Notes: a model not told the origin generated them from the letters alone. 6,074 bases of DNA from Holosporaceae bacterium (GCA_031265715.1 JAISCG010000089.1:1-6074); one strand, 5' to 3'; counted from the stretch's first letter, positions 1-5,349 are shown. Numbers and translations: made by a program.

Positions 1-749
1 CCGGTTCCCATCATGGCCTTTCCCATTTCGCTCATAACGGTTTTTATGTCGGCGAAATCAAGATTTATAAGACCCGGCATAACCATAAGATCCGTCACGC
101 CCTGCACGCCCGATCGCAAAACATCGTCCGCCATTTTGAACGCATCCGCAAAAGTCGTGCGCTCGTTGGCCACTCGGAACAAATTCTGATTCGGAATGAC
201 GATCAACGTATCGACGTACTGCTGTAATTCATCAATTCCCTTTTCGGCGGTGCGCATTCTGGTCGTTCCCTCGAAATGGAACGGCTTGGTAATGACGCCG
301 ATGGTCAGAACTCCGTGCTCTTTTGCAATTTTCGCGATTACCGGAGCTGCGCCGGTCCCTGTTCCTCCGCCCATGCCCGCGGTGATGAACACCATATTAC
401 TGCTTTTAACATAGGAAATGATATCTTCCATGACCTCTTCGGCCGCCGCGCGTCCGACATCCGGTCTGGCTCCAGCTCCAAGTCCGCCGGTAATTTCAAG
501 CCCAAGTTGTATTCGTCTTTCACACAACGACTGCAACAAAGCTTGAGAATCCGTGTTGGCTACCACAAAGTCAACTCCCTCAAGATTTGACCTTATCATG
601 TTGTTTACGGCGTTACCGCCCGCTCCTCCGACTCCAAAAACAGTTATTTTCGGTTTCAGATAACTTTCCTGTACGAAAGTTTCCTGTTTAAAAAAATCTC
701 CCTGCTCGCCACCGCTGCTATCAATACTACCGCTATTTATCGTCACCAT
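1..749 (-). CDS. ftsZ: Cell division protein FtsZ, N-terminal 249 residues (3' end outside window)
   Basis: Tubulin-like GTPase that polymerises into the Z ring at midcell and recruits the divisome. Read on the minus strand from ATG 749-747, the frame stays open to the window edge. A variable N-terminal tail (residues 1-32) leads into the GTPase domain: KITVFGVGGAGGNAVNNM (34-51), NTDSQALLQSL (66-76), GLGAGARPDVGRAAAEE (89-105), the tubulin signature GGGTGTG (127-133), IPNQNL (185-190) and the T7-loop NLDFAD (229-234), whose D231 and D234 correspond to the catalytic aspartates that act on the neighbouring subunit's GTP. The LRSGVQGVTDLMVMPGLI stretch is alphaproteobacterial in style. The remaining C-terminal domain, linker and FtsA-binding tail lie beyond base 1. 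It follows ftsA by 52 nt and has its own good ribosome binding site. Every expected motif is intact, so identity is secure. Confidence 0.97.
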   Translation of the reverse strand, partial: MVTINSGSIDSSGGEQGDFFKQETFVQESYLKPKITVFGVGGAGGNAVNNMIRSNLEGVDFVVANTDSQALLQSLCERRIQLGLEITGGLGAGARPDVGRAAAEEVMEDIISYVKSSNMVFITAGMGGGTGTGAAPVIAKIAKEHGVLTIGVITKPFHFEGTTRMRTAEKGIDELQQYVDTLIVIPNQNLFRVANERTTFADAFKMADDVLRSGVQGVTDLMVMPGLINLDFADIKTVMSEMGKAMMGT

Positions 750-753
750 GCGA

Positions 754-759
754 TCCTCT
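754..759 (-). promoter_or_regulatory. Ribosome binding site of ftsZ
   Basis: AGAGGA on the minus strand lies four bases before ATG 749 and is one of the better Shine-Dalgarno sequences in the window. It supports this start. A further ATG at 780-778 opens only a 15-codon out-of-frame peptide (MIGRGFGRGSHGDDK) that overlaps the ftsZ start. Confidence 0.6.
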
Positions 760-801
760 ACCAAAACCCCTGCCGATCATGCTACAGCAGCAGTCCTGAC
801 T

Positions 802-2037
802 TTACAAGTTGTTTTCAATCCAAGCCAATGTTTTTTTGATTAATCCGTCCTTTTTATTTTTTTTAGACAGTTTTTTATTACGCATTAAATAATCCTCACT
901 TATCTGAGCAAATTTTATCATTCCGACAGCCACCGAAAAATTATTGCTTATCTCTATATCTTGCACATCTATAAAATTACCCATTTTTTTTATTTTTATT
1001 TTTTTATTAAGGATCCCTCCGGAAAAATCTCGCATTCCTGTCAATAAACTTCCCCCCCCCGTGATGACGACGTTGCGGGAAAACGAATCCGTGAAATTGG
1101 ATCTTACTATTTTTTCTTTTATCATTAATAGAATTTCTTCAACTCGCGGTTGAATTATCTGATTTAGCGAACTTTTCGGAATGCGCTGAAGATTTATGAC
1201 GTCGTCATCCTCGATGACCGGCACAAAAATCGTATCGCTTTCGTCGCGAATCGAGACAAACGCCGCCCCGTGCAAAGTCTTCAATCTTTCGGCATTTGCC
1301 GGAGATATATTTAAACCGTAGGCAACATCGTCCGTGATATTTTTGCTGCCCGCGGGAATGACCTGCATCCCGCTGAATATTCCATGGTAGAAAAATCCTA
1401 TCGACGTAGTTCCGCCTCCGAAATCTATCACAATCTTATTGCTCGAGGCGTCGTCCTCGTCGATTACACACAATCCGGACGCATAAATCGACGACACAAT
1501 CCCGATTGCATCAAGATGGCATCGCATCAGACACATCAGCAGATTATTCAGCTGCGCTTTCGGCGCCGTAACCAGATTCACGCTGACGTTTAAAGTATCG
1601 CCAACCATTCCCAGGGGATTTCGAATCCCGCACAGAGAATCGACTTCGTACAATATCGGGATCGAGTGGATCACGGCTCTCTCGTCGTCTTCCTGGTTCG
1701 AATTATCGAGCAAATTCAGCAAATCATCATTGGTGATGATGCGTCCGCCTATGTTGATGCTCATTTTTACTATTTTAGATTCCACATTTTTCCCGGAAAT
1801 ACTCACGTAAACTGATTTTACGCGAAAATTGACCATTTTCTCTGCGTGCTCGACGGCCTTCGAAATTGATCTCTCCACCGCTCTCATATCGACTATTATG
1901 CCGGATTTAACTCCGTTGCACGCGCAGTACCCGACGCCGACAATTTCAAAACGCTTATCGTCGAGACAATTGGCGATGCAACAACACACTTTTGTGCTTC
2001 CGATATCCAAAACCGTAACAATACTGCCGACTTTCAT
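802..2037 (-). CDS. ftsA: Cell division protein FtsA
   Basis: Actin-like ATPase that anchors FtsZ filaments to the inner membrane and recruits later divisome proteins. At 411 residues it is normal length. Visible are the phosphate-1 loop VLDIGSTKVCC (9-19), the FtsA-specific 1C subdomain (about 87-170, including INIGGRIITNDDLLNLL), the phosphate-2 loop VIDFGGGTTSIGFF (203-216), and the adenosine motif VVITGGGSLLTGM (323-335). A basic linker (388-402, many Lys) leads to the C-terminal amphipathic helix IKKTLAWIENNL, the membrane-targeting sequence typical of FtsA. The ATG start leaves a conserved N-terminus. The Shine-Dalgarno is weak (AGAAAG directly upstream), so translation may depend on coupling to ftsQ, which ends 16 nt upstream. 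An unbroken run of nine G encodes the 327-329 glycines. No domain is missing and the reading frame is intact. Confidence 0.97.
   Translation of the reverse strand: MKVGSIVTVLDIGSTKVCCCIANCLDDKRFEIVGVGYCACNGVKSGIIVDMRAVERSISKAVEHAEKMVNFRVKSVYVSISGKNVESKIVKMSINIGGRIITNDDLLNLLDNSNQEDDERAVIHSIPILYEVDSLCGIRNPLGMVGDTLNVSVNLVTAPKAQLNNLLMCLMRCHLDAIGIVSSIYASGLCVIDEDDASSNKIVIDFGGGTTSIGFFYHGIFSGMQVIPAGSKNITDDVAYGLNISPANAERLKTLHGAAFVSIRDESDTIFVPVIEDDDVINLQRIPKSSLNQIIQPRVEEILLMIKEKIVRSNFTDSFSRNVVITGGGSLLTGMRDFSGGILNKKIKIKKMGNFIDVQDIEISNNFSVAVGMIKFAQISEDYLMRNKKLSKKNKKDGLIKKTLAWIENNL
1052..1060 (-). repeat. Nine-base G homopolymer inside ftsA
   Basis: Nine consecutive C on the plus strand (G on the coding strand) supply the last base of Thr326 and Gly327-Gly329 of the conserved adenosine-binding loop ITGGGS. 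The frame is intact at length nine; any change not a multiple of three would truncate FtsA before its C-terminal helix. Length is seen; instability is only inferred. Confidence 0.9.
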
Positions 2038-2053
2038 CTTTCTATAAACCCGC

Positions 2054-2773
2054 TCATTTACTTTTCTTTGTAACTATAACACGATCCGGAATTCTCAGAT
2101 CGATTGCATCAATATCATCGCTAAAAAAACCGTTACCGTCGGAAATTTCTTCCAAAATTCCCAGTGAGTGCGTTATTCCACTCTCCGGTAATTTTACGGT
2201 AACCCCTCTGTTTATCTTAATATTCCAGCGCCTTCTTCCGACTCGCACCGCAAAAACCAGCTGTTTTCGAATTTTGGGAAATTTATCGAGACAGCGCAGA
2301 AGCTGATCCGTTTCCTTTTCCGCCCCCTCCCCCACTATGATCGGAAGATTATTGCTCCCGATAACGCCGTCATTCTCCAGAATTTTCCCCTCGGAATCAA
2401 TGAGATACAGCTTGTATTTTGACTGCAAAATCGCTATCGGAGTTCTTTCCGCTATCCTCACATACACCGTATCCGGGAGTTTTCGCTGGACGGCAACCGA
2501 CTTTATCCACGCAATACTCTCCAATTTGTTTTTCACATCATCGAGAGAGTACGAAAATATGTTGTTTTTGTGCCTCAGTCCGGACATTTTCAGCAGCAGC
2601 ACATCCGAAACCCGCTCGTTGCCGTCGAACTCAATCTTCCTGATGGGAAACTCGGAATTTCCGATTTTCAAAAAATCGCTCGAATGAAACTGAATCGCGT
2701 AAAAAATCGCCCCGGAAAACACCGCGAACAGAAACGTATTACTCTTTATAACAGGAACCAAATATCTCAACAC
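2054..2773 (-). CDS. ftsQ: Cell division protein FtsQ
   Basis: Bitopic inner-membrane protein of the FtsQLB subcomplex, which links the cytoplasmic Z ring to periplasmic septal peptidoglycan synthesis. The 239 residues show a short cytoplasmic N-terminus, one membrane segment (about 11-29, FLFAVFSGAIFYAI), a POTRA domain (about 43-111: FPIRKIEFDGNERVSDVLLL, then AWIKSVAVQRKLPDTVYVRIAERTP split over 88-112) and a beta domain with the family signatures RRWNIKINRGVTVKLPE (181-197) and IDAIDLRIPDRVIV (221-234). The start is GTG at 2773-2771: an in-frame TAG lies three codons upstream, so no longer N-terminus is possible, and AGGG sits four bases before it. The N-terminal cytoplasmic tail is very short for an alphaproteobacterial FtsQ. 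It lies 73 nt after the HIT gene and 16 nt before ftsA. Confidence 0.93.
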   Translation of the reverse strand: MLRYLVPVIKSNTFLFAVFSGAIFYAIQFHSSDFLKIGNSEFPIRKIEFDGNERVSDVLLLKMSGLRHKNNIFSYSLDDVKNKLESIAWIKSVAVQRKLPDTVYVRIAERTPIAILQSKYKLYLIDSEGKILENDGVIGSNNLPIIVGEGAEKETDQLLRCLDKFPKIRKQLVFAVRVGRRRWNIKINRGVTVKLPESGITHSLGILEEISDGNGFFSDDIDAIDLRIPDRVIVTKKSK

Positions 2774-2806
2774 TTCGCCCTACCCTCGGGGTTTTCATCA
2801 TCCAGG

Positions 2807-2827
2807 GTATATTAAGAGAAAATATAC
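2807..2827. repeat. Perfect A+T-rich inverted repeat between the HIT gene and ftsQ
   Basis: GTATATT, a 7-base spacer AAGAGAA, then AATATAC: 7-bp arms, perfectly complementary. It lies about 34-54 bp upstream of the ftsQ GTG, where an operator or weak RNA hairpin could act on ftsQAZ expression. No T-tract follows on the minus strand, so it does not look like an intrinsic terminator. A second, looser pair (TACCCT 2781-2786 with AGGGTA 2804-2809) overlaps it. Confidence 0.5.
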
Positions 2828-2846
2828 GGTTTCACCACCCCTGAGA

Positions 2847-3197
2847 TTACAAAGAAGTCGATAATTTCTCGCCCCCGATTATATGCACATGGAAATGGGG
2901 TACTTCCTGGCCGGAATCCGGACCGGTGTTGCTGAGAATACGATATCCTCTCTGCGAAACTCCCAAAATTTCGGCGACTTTGGTGACGGCGTCGAAAAAC
3001 CCCTTCATTTCCTGCGGAGATGCTCCCGCGACAAAATCCGAAAAATTCGAGTACAACCCTTTGCTGATCACAAGCGCGTGAACTTTTTTCTGCGGATGTA
3101 TGTCGTGGAACGAAAGAGCCGCCTCATTTTCATAAATTACCTTCGCCGAAAGCTTGGAATGCAAAATTTTGTAAAACACATTATTTTCATTGTACAT
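2847..3197 (-). CDS. HIT-family (HinT-like) nucleotide-binding protein
   Basis: Small histidine-triad protein, in HinT relatives a purine nucleoside phosphoramidate or adenylyl-amino-acid hydrolase acting in the cytoplasm; the physiological substrate here is unknown. From the upstream GTG the protein has 119 residues, typical of HinT. The N-terminal part reads NNVFYKIL and VIYENEAALSFHDIHPQ, with the fourth conserved His in FHDI. The catalytic region near the C-terminus is NTGPDSGQEVPHFHVHIIGG, containing the triad H-x-H-x-H whose middle His is the nucleophile in HINT enzymes. Two starts are possible: GTG at 3206-3204 and ATG at 3197-3195. I favour ATG because the protein then begins MYNENNVF, matching family N-termini, and GTGAG sits four bases upstream. 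The gene heads the run into ftsQAZ with no visible terminator, an unusual partner for division genes. Confidence 0.93.
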   Translation of the reverse strand: MYNENNVFYKILHSKLSAKVIYENEAALSFHDIHPQKKVHALVISKGLYSNFSDFVAGASPQEMKGFFDAVTKVAEILGVSQRGYRILSNTGPDSGQEVPHFHVHIIGGEKLSTSL

Positions 3198-3202
3198 GAA
3201 AC

Positions 3203-3218
3203 TCACTCACTTACTTAC
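3203..3218. repeat. Four tetranucleotide units at the HIT gene start
   Basis: Plus strand TCAC TCAC TTAC TTAC; on the coding strand GTAA GTAA GTGA GTGA. The units supply both the alternative GTG start and the GTGAG-like ribosome-binding sequence for ATG 3197. Gain or loss of a unit would shift the spacing of these elements, so the tract might tune translation. The repeat is seen; the effect is inferred. Confidence 0.55.
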
Positions 3219-3227
3219 ATGCTGATA

Positions 3228-3256
3228 TATTTACTCAATCGGACTCGATTTATCAA
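3228..3256 (-). promoter_or_regulatory. Candidate sigma-70-type promoter of the HIT-ftsQAZ run
   Basis: On the minus strand TTGATA (3256-3251, five of six to TTGACA) is followed after exactly 17 bases by TAAATA (3233-3228, a weak -10). It lies about 30 bp upstream of the HIT start. The -35 overlaps a short perfect inverted repeat, ATCAA-GAT-TTGAT (3252-3264). No better candidate was found in this spacer; the -10 is the weak point. Confidence 0.35.
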
Positions 3257-3320
3257 GATTTGATCCAATTAATTAAATGAGACGGGTGGTGAGAGTAATG
3301 ATTTTAGAGGGGTGACTTTT

Positions 3321-3371
3321 ATGTCTTTATGTGATACGCTTCCGCCCGTAGGCAACTTGGGGAACAAATAA
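3321..3371 (+). CDS. Possible 16-codon leader ORF
   Basis: ATG 3321 opens MSLCDTLPPVGNLGNK and stops at TAA 3369-3371, one base before the ATG of the 451-residue gene. GAGGGG (3307-3312) lies eight bases upstream, a clearly better Shine-Dalgarno than the downstream gene has (GGGG at 3359-3362, ten bases away). The arrangement fits a translated leader whose termination delivers ribosomes to the next start. The peptide has no signal sequence and no family I recognise. It is too short for a coding test on sequence alone, so it could be chance; the combination of strong ribosome site, tight junction and position is the support. Confidence 0.35.
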   Translation: MSLCDTLPPVGNLGNK

Positions 3372-3372
3372 A

Positions 3373-4728
3373 ATGAAGAAAATATTACGATTAGTTGGGG
3401 TGTGTTGTTTTGGCGCAGTACTGGTGTCAGGCGATGTTTGCGGAGTGCAACAATCTGAAAAACAAATAGAATTATTGAATCCGGGGGTAATGCAATCAGC
3501 ATTACTAAAATTAGTTAATGAAATTAAGGGGGATACCAATCCTCTTTCTTTAATGGAGGAAAAAACTAAACTCCAGGTTAAATCCTTTATAAAGGAACAC
3601 AGTTTAGTGTTTGACAATGGATATATTTTTACTTCAAATGTAGATGAAGTTAATGAGTTTGTTCTTACTCTATTCAGAGGAGCCGGAGACTTGATAGATA
3701 GTTCCGAACTCGGTGGTAATTCGATTCAAATACTGGCGTCTGTTTGTCATTTCATTATACGAGAATTAACAGTTTTTAACTATGAGAGTGTCTCATTGCA
3801 TCCGAATGTGTTGGTTGGGATTCTGGAAATCTGTTGGAGAAATCCCGAGCTAATGAAGATTGCCAAGTTGGTTGTGGATGCTGTGGAAGAGGAAACAGGC
3901 CATCATGGTGATACGATTTTCCCAAAAAATGCTGATTTTTATTTGGCTAAATATCTTCAAAATTTAATTTTTGAGGATCCCGACGAATATGACGCTGTTA
4001 TTATAGAATGGATTGAAAAAAACCACTCAAAAAATTGGCATTGGAAATGGAAAGACCTCATTGAATTGCCTATTTTTAACAAACCGGAAGTTATTGCGCC
4101 GTTGATACCTTCTTTGGAAGGGGATAGACTCTCTTTCGGCCGTTTAAGAGGTACAGAAATAAATATTACTTCTTTGGTGGAGTTTTTAAATTTTGGTCAT
4201 CGCGGCTTTAGTCGGTTTTGGCAAAGTTTTTTAAATGGTCCGGAGTGTCTTATTGAGTTACTGGAATCCGGCTGGGGGAATCCTGAATTAATGAAAAATG
4301 CCAGACAATTTATGGTTATGATTGATAAAGAAGGGGAAGGAAGACACCCTAGGGATTCTGGGGATGAACATAACGATGATCTTTATTTAGCTAAATATCT
4401 TCGATCTCTAATTTTGGAGAATCCCAGCAAATATGATCCCATTGTTATAGAATGGATTAGGAGGGACCCTTCAAGAAATTGGCGTTTAAAATGGAGAAGC
4501 CTCCTCGGATTGCCTATTTTTAACGAGCCGGAAATTATTGAGCCGTTGAGAGCTTTTTTGAGAAAAAAATATGTTAATTGGAAAGAGCAGGTCATCCCCG
4601 AGGCAAATGATCGGTACGCCAACTTAGAGTATATAAAGGAGAAAAACGCCCTCAGGACAAAAAGGCTGAACGCGATTAATAATGTTGATTCTTTGGTGAA
4701 ATTTTTAGGTTATTCGAGTGACTCTTAG
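3373..4728 (+). CDS. Secreted repeat protein of unknown function (451 aa)
   Basis: I do not recognise a family. The N-terminus is a Sec signal peptide: KKILR, then hydrophobic LVGVCCFGAVLVSG, with likely cleavage near residue 24 (DVCG before VQQ). No proper lipobox surrounds C11, C12 or C23, so a lipoprotein is unlikely. The mature protein appears alpha-helical and contains two diverged copies of a ~106-residue unit (143-248 and 289-396). Each has the order NPELMK, YLAKYL, a short acidic stretch, (V/I)IEWI, NWxxKWxxL, LPIFNxPE. The motif SLV-x-FL precedes copy 2 (267-272) and recurs at 440-445 near the C-terminus, as if a third unit begins and stops. The gene is visibly more A+T-rich than ftsQAZ or the following Rpn gene, with abundant TTA, ATT and AAA codons. 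It has no same-strand neighbour except the leader ORF. A periplasmic or exported, perhaps host-interacting, protein is an inference. Confidence 0.85.
   Translation: MKKILRLVGVCCFGAVLVSGDVCGVQQSEKQIELLNPGVMQSALLKLVNEIKGDTNPLSLMEEKTKLQVKSFIKEHSLVFDNGYIFTSNVDEVNEFVLTLFRGAGDLIDSSELGGNSIQILASVCHFIIRELTVFNYESVSLHPNVLVGILEICWRNPELMKIAKLVVDAVEEETGHHGDTIFPKNADFYLAKYLQNLIFEDPDEYDAVIIEWIEKNHSKNWHWKWKDLIELPIFNKPEVIAPLIPSLEGDRLSFGRLRGTEINITSLVEFLNFGHRGFSRFWQSFLNGPECLIELLESGWGNPELMKNARQFMVMIDKEGEGRHPRDSGDEHNDDLYLAKYLRSLILENPSKYDPIVIEWIRRDPSRNWRLKWRSLLGLPIFNEPEIIEPLRAFLRKKYVNWKEQVIPEANDRYANLEYIKEKNALRTKRLNAINNVDSLVKFLGYSSDS
3799..4116 (+). repeat. Intragenic repeat unit, copy 1
   Basis: Encodes residues 143-248 of the secreted protein. 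Shared landmarks with copy 2 are WRNPELMK, YLAKYLQNLI, VIIEWIEKN, NWHWKWKDL and LPIFNKPEVI. Similarity is also visible in the DNA, for example TTGCCTATTTTTAAC occurs exactly in both copies, indicating internal duplication and not convergence. Confidence 0.85.
4237..4560 (+). repeat. Intragenic repeat unit, copy 2
   Basis: Encodes residues 289-396. Counterparts of copy 1 are WGNPELMK, YLAKYLRSLI, IVIEWIRRD, NWRLKWRSL and LPIFNEPEII. The region between NPELMK and YLAKYL (about 309-337) has diverged most and differs in length by about two residues, whereas the Trp-rich and LPIFN segments are best kept. Confidence 0.85.
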
Positions 4729-4756
4729 CTGATAAAAAAGATTTCTAAACTATAAT
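4729..4756 (+). promoter_or_regulatory. Candidate promoter just after the secreted-protein gene
   Basis: CTGATA (4729-4734, four of six to TTGACA), a 16-base spacer, then a perfect TATAAT (4751-4756). It starts right at the stop codon of the 451-residue gene. No gene with a good start follows in the next 700 bases, so if active it would transcribe the structured stretch from about 4763. Confidence 0.35.
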
Positions 4757-4789
4757 AGATCTGCGGAGAAAGTCCCGCTAAAAACGCCC

Positions 4790-4831
4790 GAGGCTTACCA
4801 CCCGTCGGATCTTCTTTCATCTTGAAGCCTC
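4790..4831. repeat. Inverted repeat GAGGCTT ... AAGCCTC
   Basis: GAGGCTT (4790-4796) and AAGCCTC (4825-4831) are perfectly complementary across a 28-base loop. A small stem upstream, GCGG (4763-4766) with CCGC (4775-4778), lies near the start expected for the TATAAT promoter. No T-run follows, so this is not a standard terminator. Confidence 0.5.
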
Positions 4832-5021
4832 AGAAAAATACTGTTGTTTTATTAATTGGGCCGGCACGGGATCGCTTTCCGATTTTGAAAAAATGTTACT
4901 ACTCAGCTATGCCAATAAATGCTCTTTGATTTTTTGGTCGTGTGAAAATGGAGAATGGAGAGAGGTTTTTAGCGAAAATTTGGGAAAAAGTCAGCAAATA
5001 TATATAATTTTACCTAAATTT

Positions 5022-5054
5022 AAAATATATCACTAGTCGCAAAAGCCTCTGTAC
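5022..5054. repeat. Diverged direct repeat, copy 1
   Basis: Shares, in the same order and orientation, AAAATATA, AGTCGC, GCAA then AGCCTCT, and a closing AC with the stretch at 5350-5382; a short insertion or deletion separates the blocks differently in each copy. Possibly an old duplicated element. Confidence 0.35.
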
Positions 5055-5071
5055 CAGAGGATTCGAGGCTT
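5043..5071. repeat. Nested perfect inverted repeats
   Basis: AAGCCTC (5043-5049) pairs with GAGGCTT (5065-5071) across 15 bases, and inside this CCTCTG (5046-5051) pairs with CAGAGG (5055-5060) around a 3-base loop TAC. The two stems share bases and exclude each other. On the minus strand the inner hairpin is followed by CTTTTGC, a weak terminator-like tail. The same 7-mer pair occurs at 4790-4831 in the opposite order. Confidence 0.55.
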
Positions 5072-5185
5072 CATTGTATTGTGGTAAATAAAAACTCTTC
5101 AGACGACAACAAAAGCTGCCGGCGGAGGGAGTGTACCTCATCACGAAGCATTTTCTCCATATCGCTTTGACACAATCACGCAACT

Positions 5186-5224
5186 GTTACAGACGGTTAC
5201 CGTTTTCCTGTTAACCTTTGTTAC
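5186..5224 (+). repeat. Spaced GTTAC repeats
   Basis: GTTAC begins at 5186, 5196 and 5220, with GTTAAC at 5210, giving start-to-start distances of 10, 14 and 10 bp. The second copy lies in a short palindrome, ACGGT-T-ACCGT (5193-5203). A perfect TTGACA occurs at 5167-5172 but no good -10 follows. It could be a protein-binding array; no iteron-type origin context is visible. Confidence 0.35.
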
Positions 5225-5241
5225 ACTCGCTACTTCGAGTG
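5224..5241. repeat. Hairpin CACTCG-CTACTT-CGAGTG
   Basis: Perfect 6-bp arms around a 6-base loop. It is not followed by a T-tract on either strand, so its role is unclear; it directly abuts the last GTTAC repeat. Confidence 0.45.
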
Positions 5242-5349
5242 GATAATGACGAATCTGAAGAATCAACAAACAATGCTCTGTCAAAAACTAAATGAATTGC
5301 CTGTTTGGCATAGGATTTCAGTGTAGAAATACGTTCGTCAAGTCTGAAG

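Noticed and set aside
196..590. Plus-strand ORFs and a 61-codon minus-strand ORF within the ftsZ region
   Set aside because: They lie antisense or out of frame to a fully conserved ftsZ frame and show no family motifs.
2337..2815. Three plus-strand ORFs of 74-116 codons
   Set aside because: They are shadows of ftsQ, which carries POTRA and beta-domain signatures in the minus frame.
2883..3263. A 126-codon plus-strand ORF
   Set aside because: It is antisense to the HIT gene, whose histidine triad is intact, and it has no recognisable domain.
3269..3617. Two minus-strand ORFs of 77 and 96 codons
   Set aside because: They overlap the signal peptide and N-terminus of the secreted protein in antisense and have no ribosome site or motif.
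3281..4806. GACGGGTGGT at 3281-3290 and its reverse complement at 4797-4806 as terminal inverted repeats of a mobile unit carrying the secreted gene
   Set aside because: A 10-bp match is expected several times by chance in a window this size, the flanks do not extend it, and no target duplication or transposase lies inside.
5088..5246. A 52-codon plus-strand frame with a hydrophobic tail (VTVFLLTFVTLA)
   Set aside because: It has no ATG, GTG or TTG start and no upstream continuation, so it cannot be supported as a gene.
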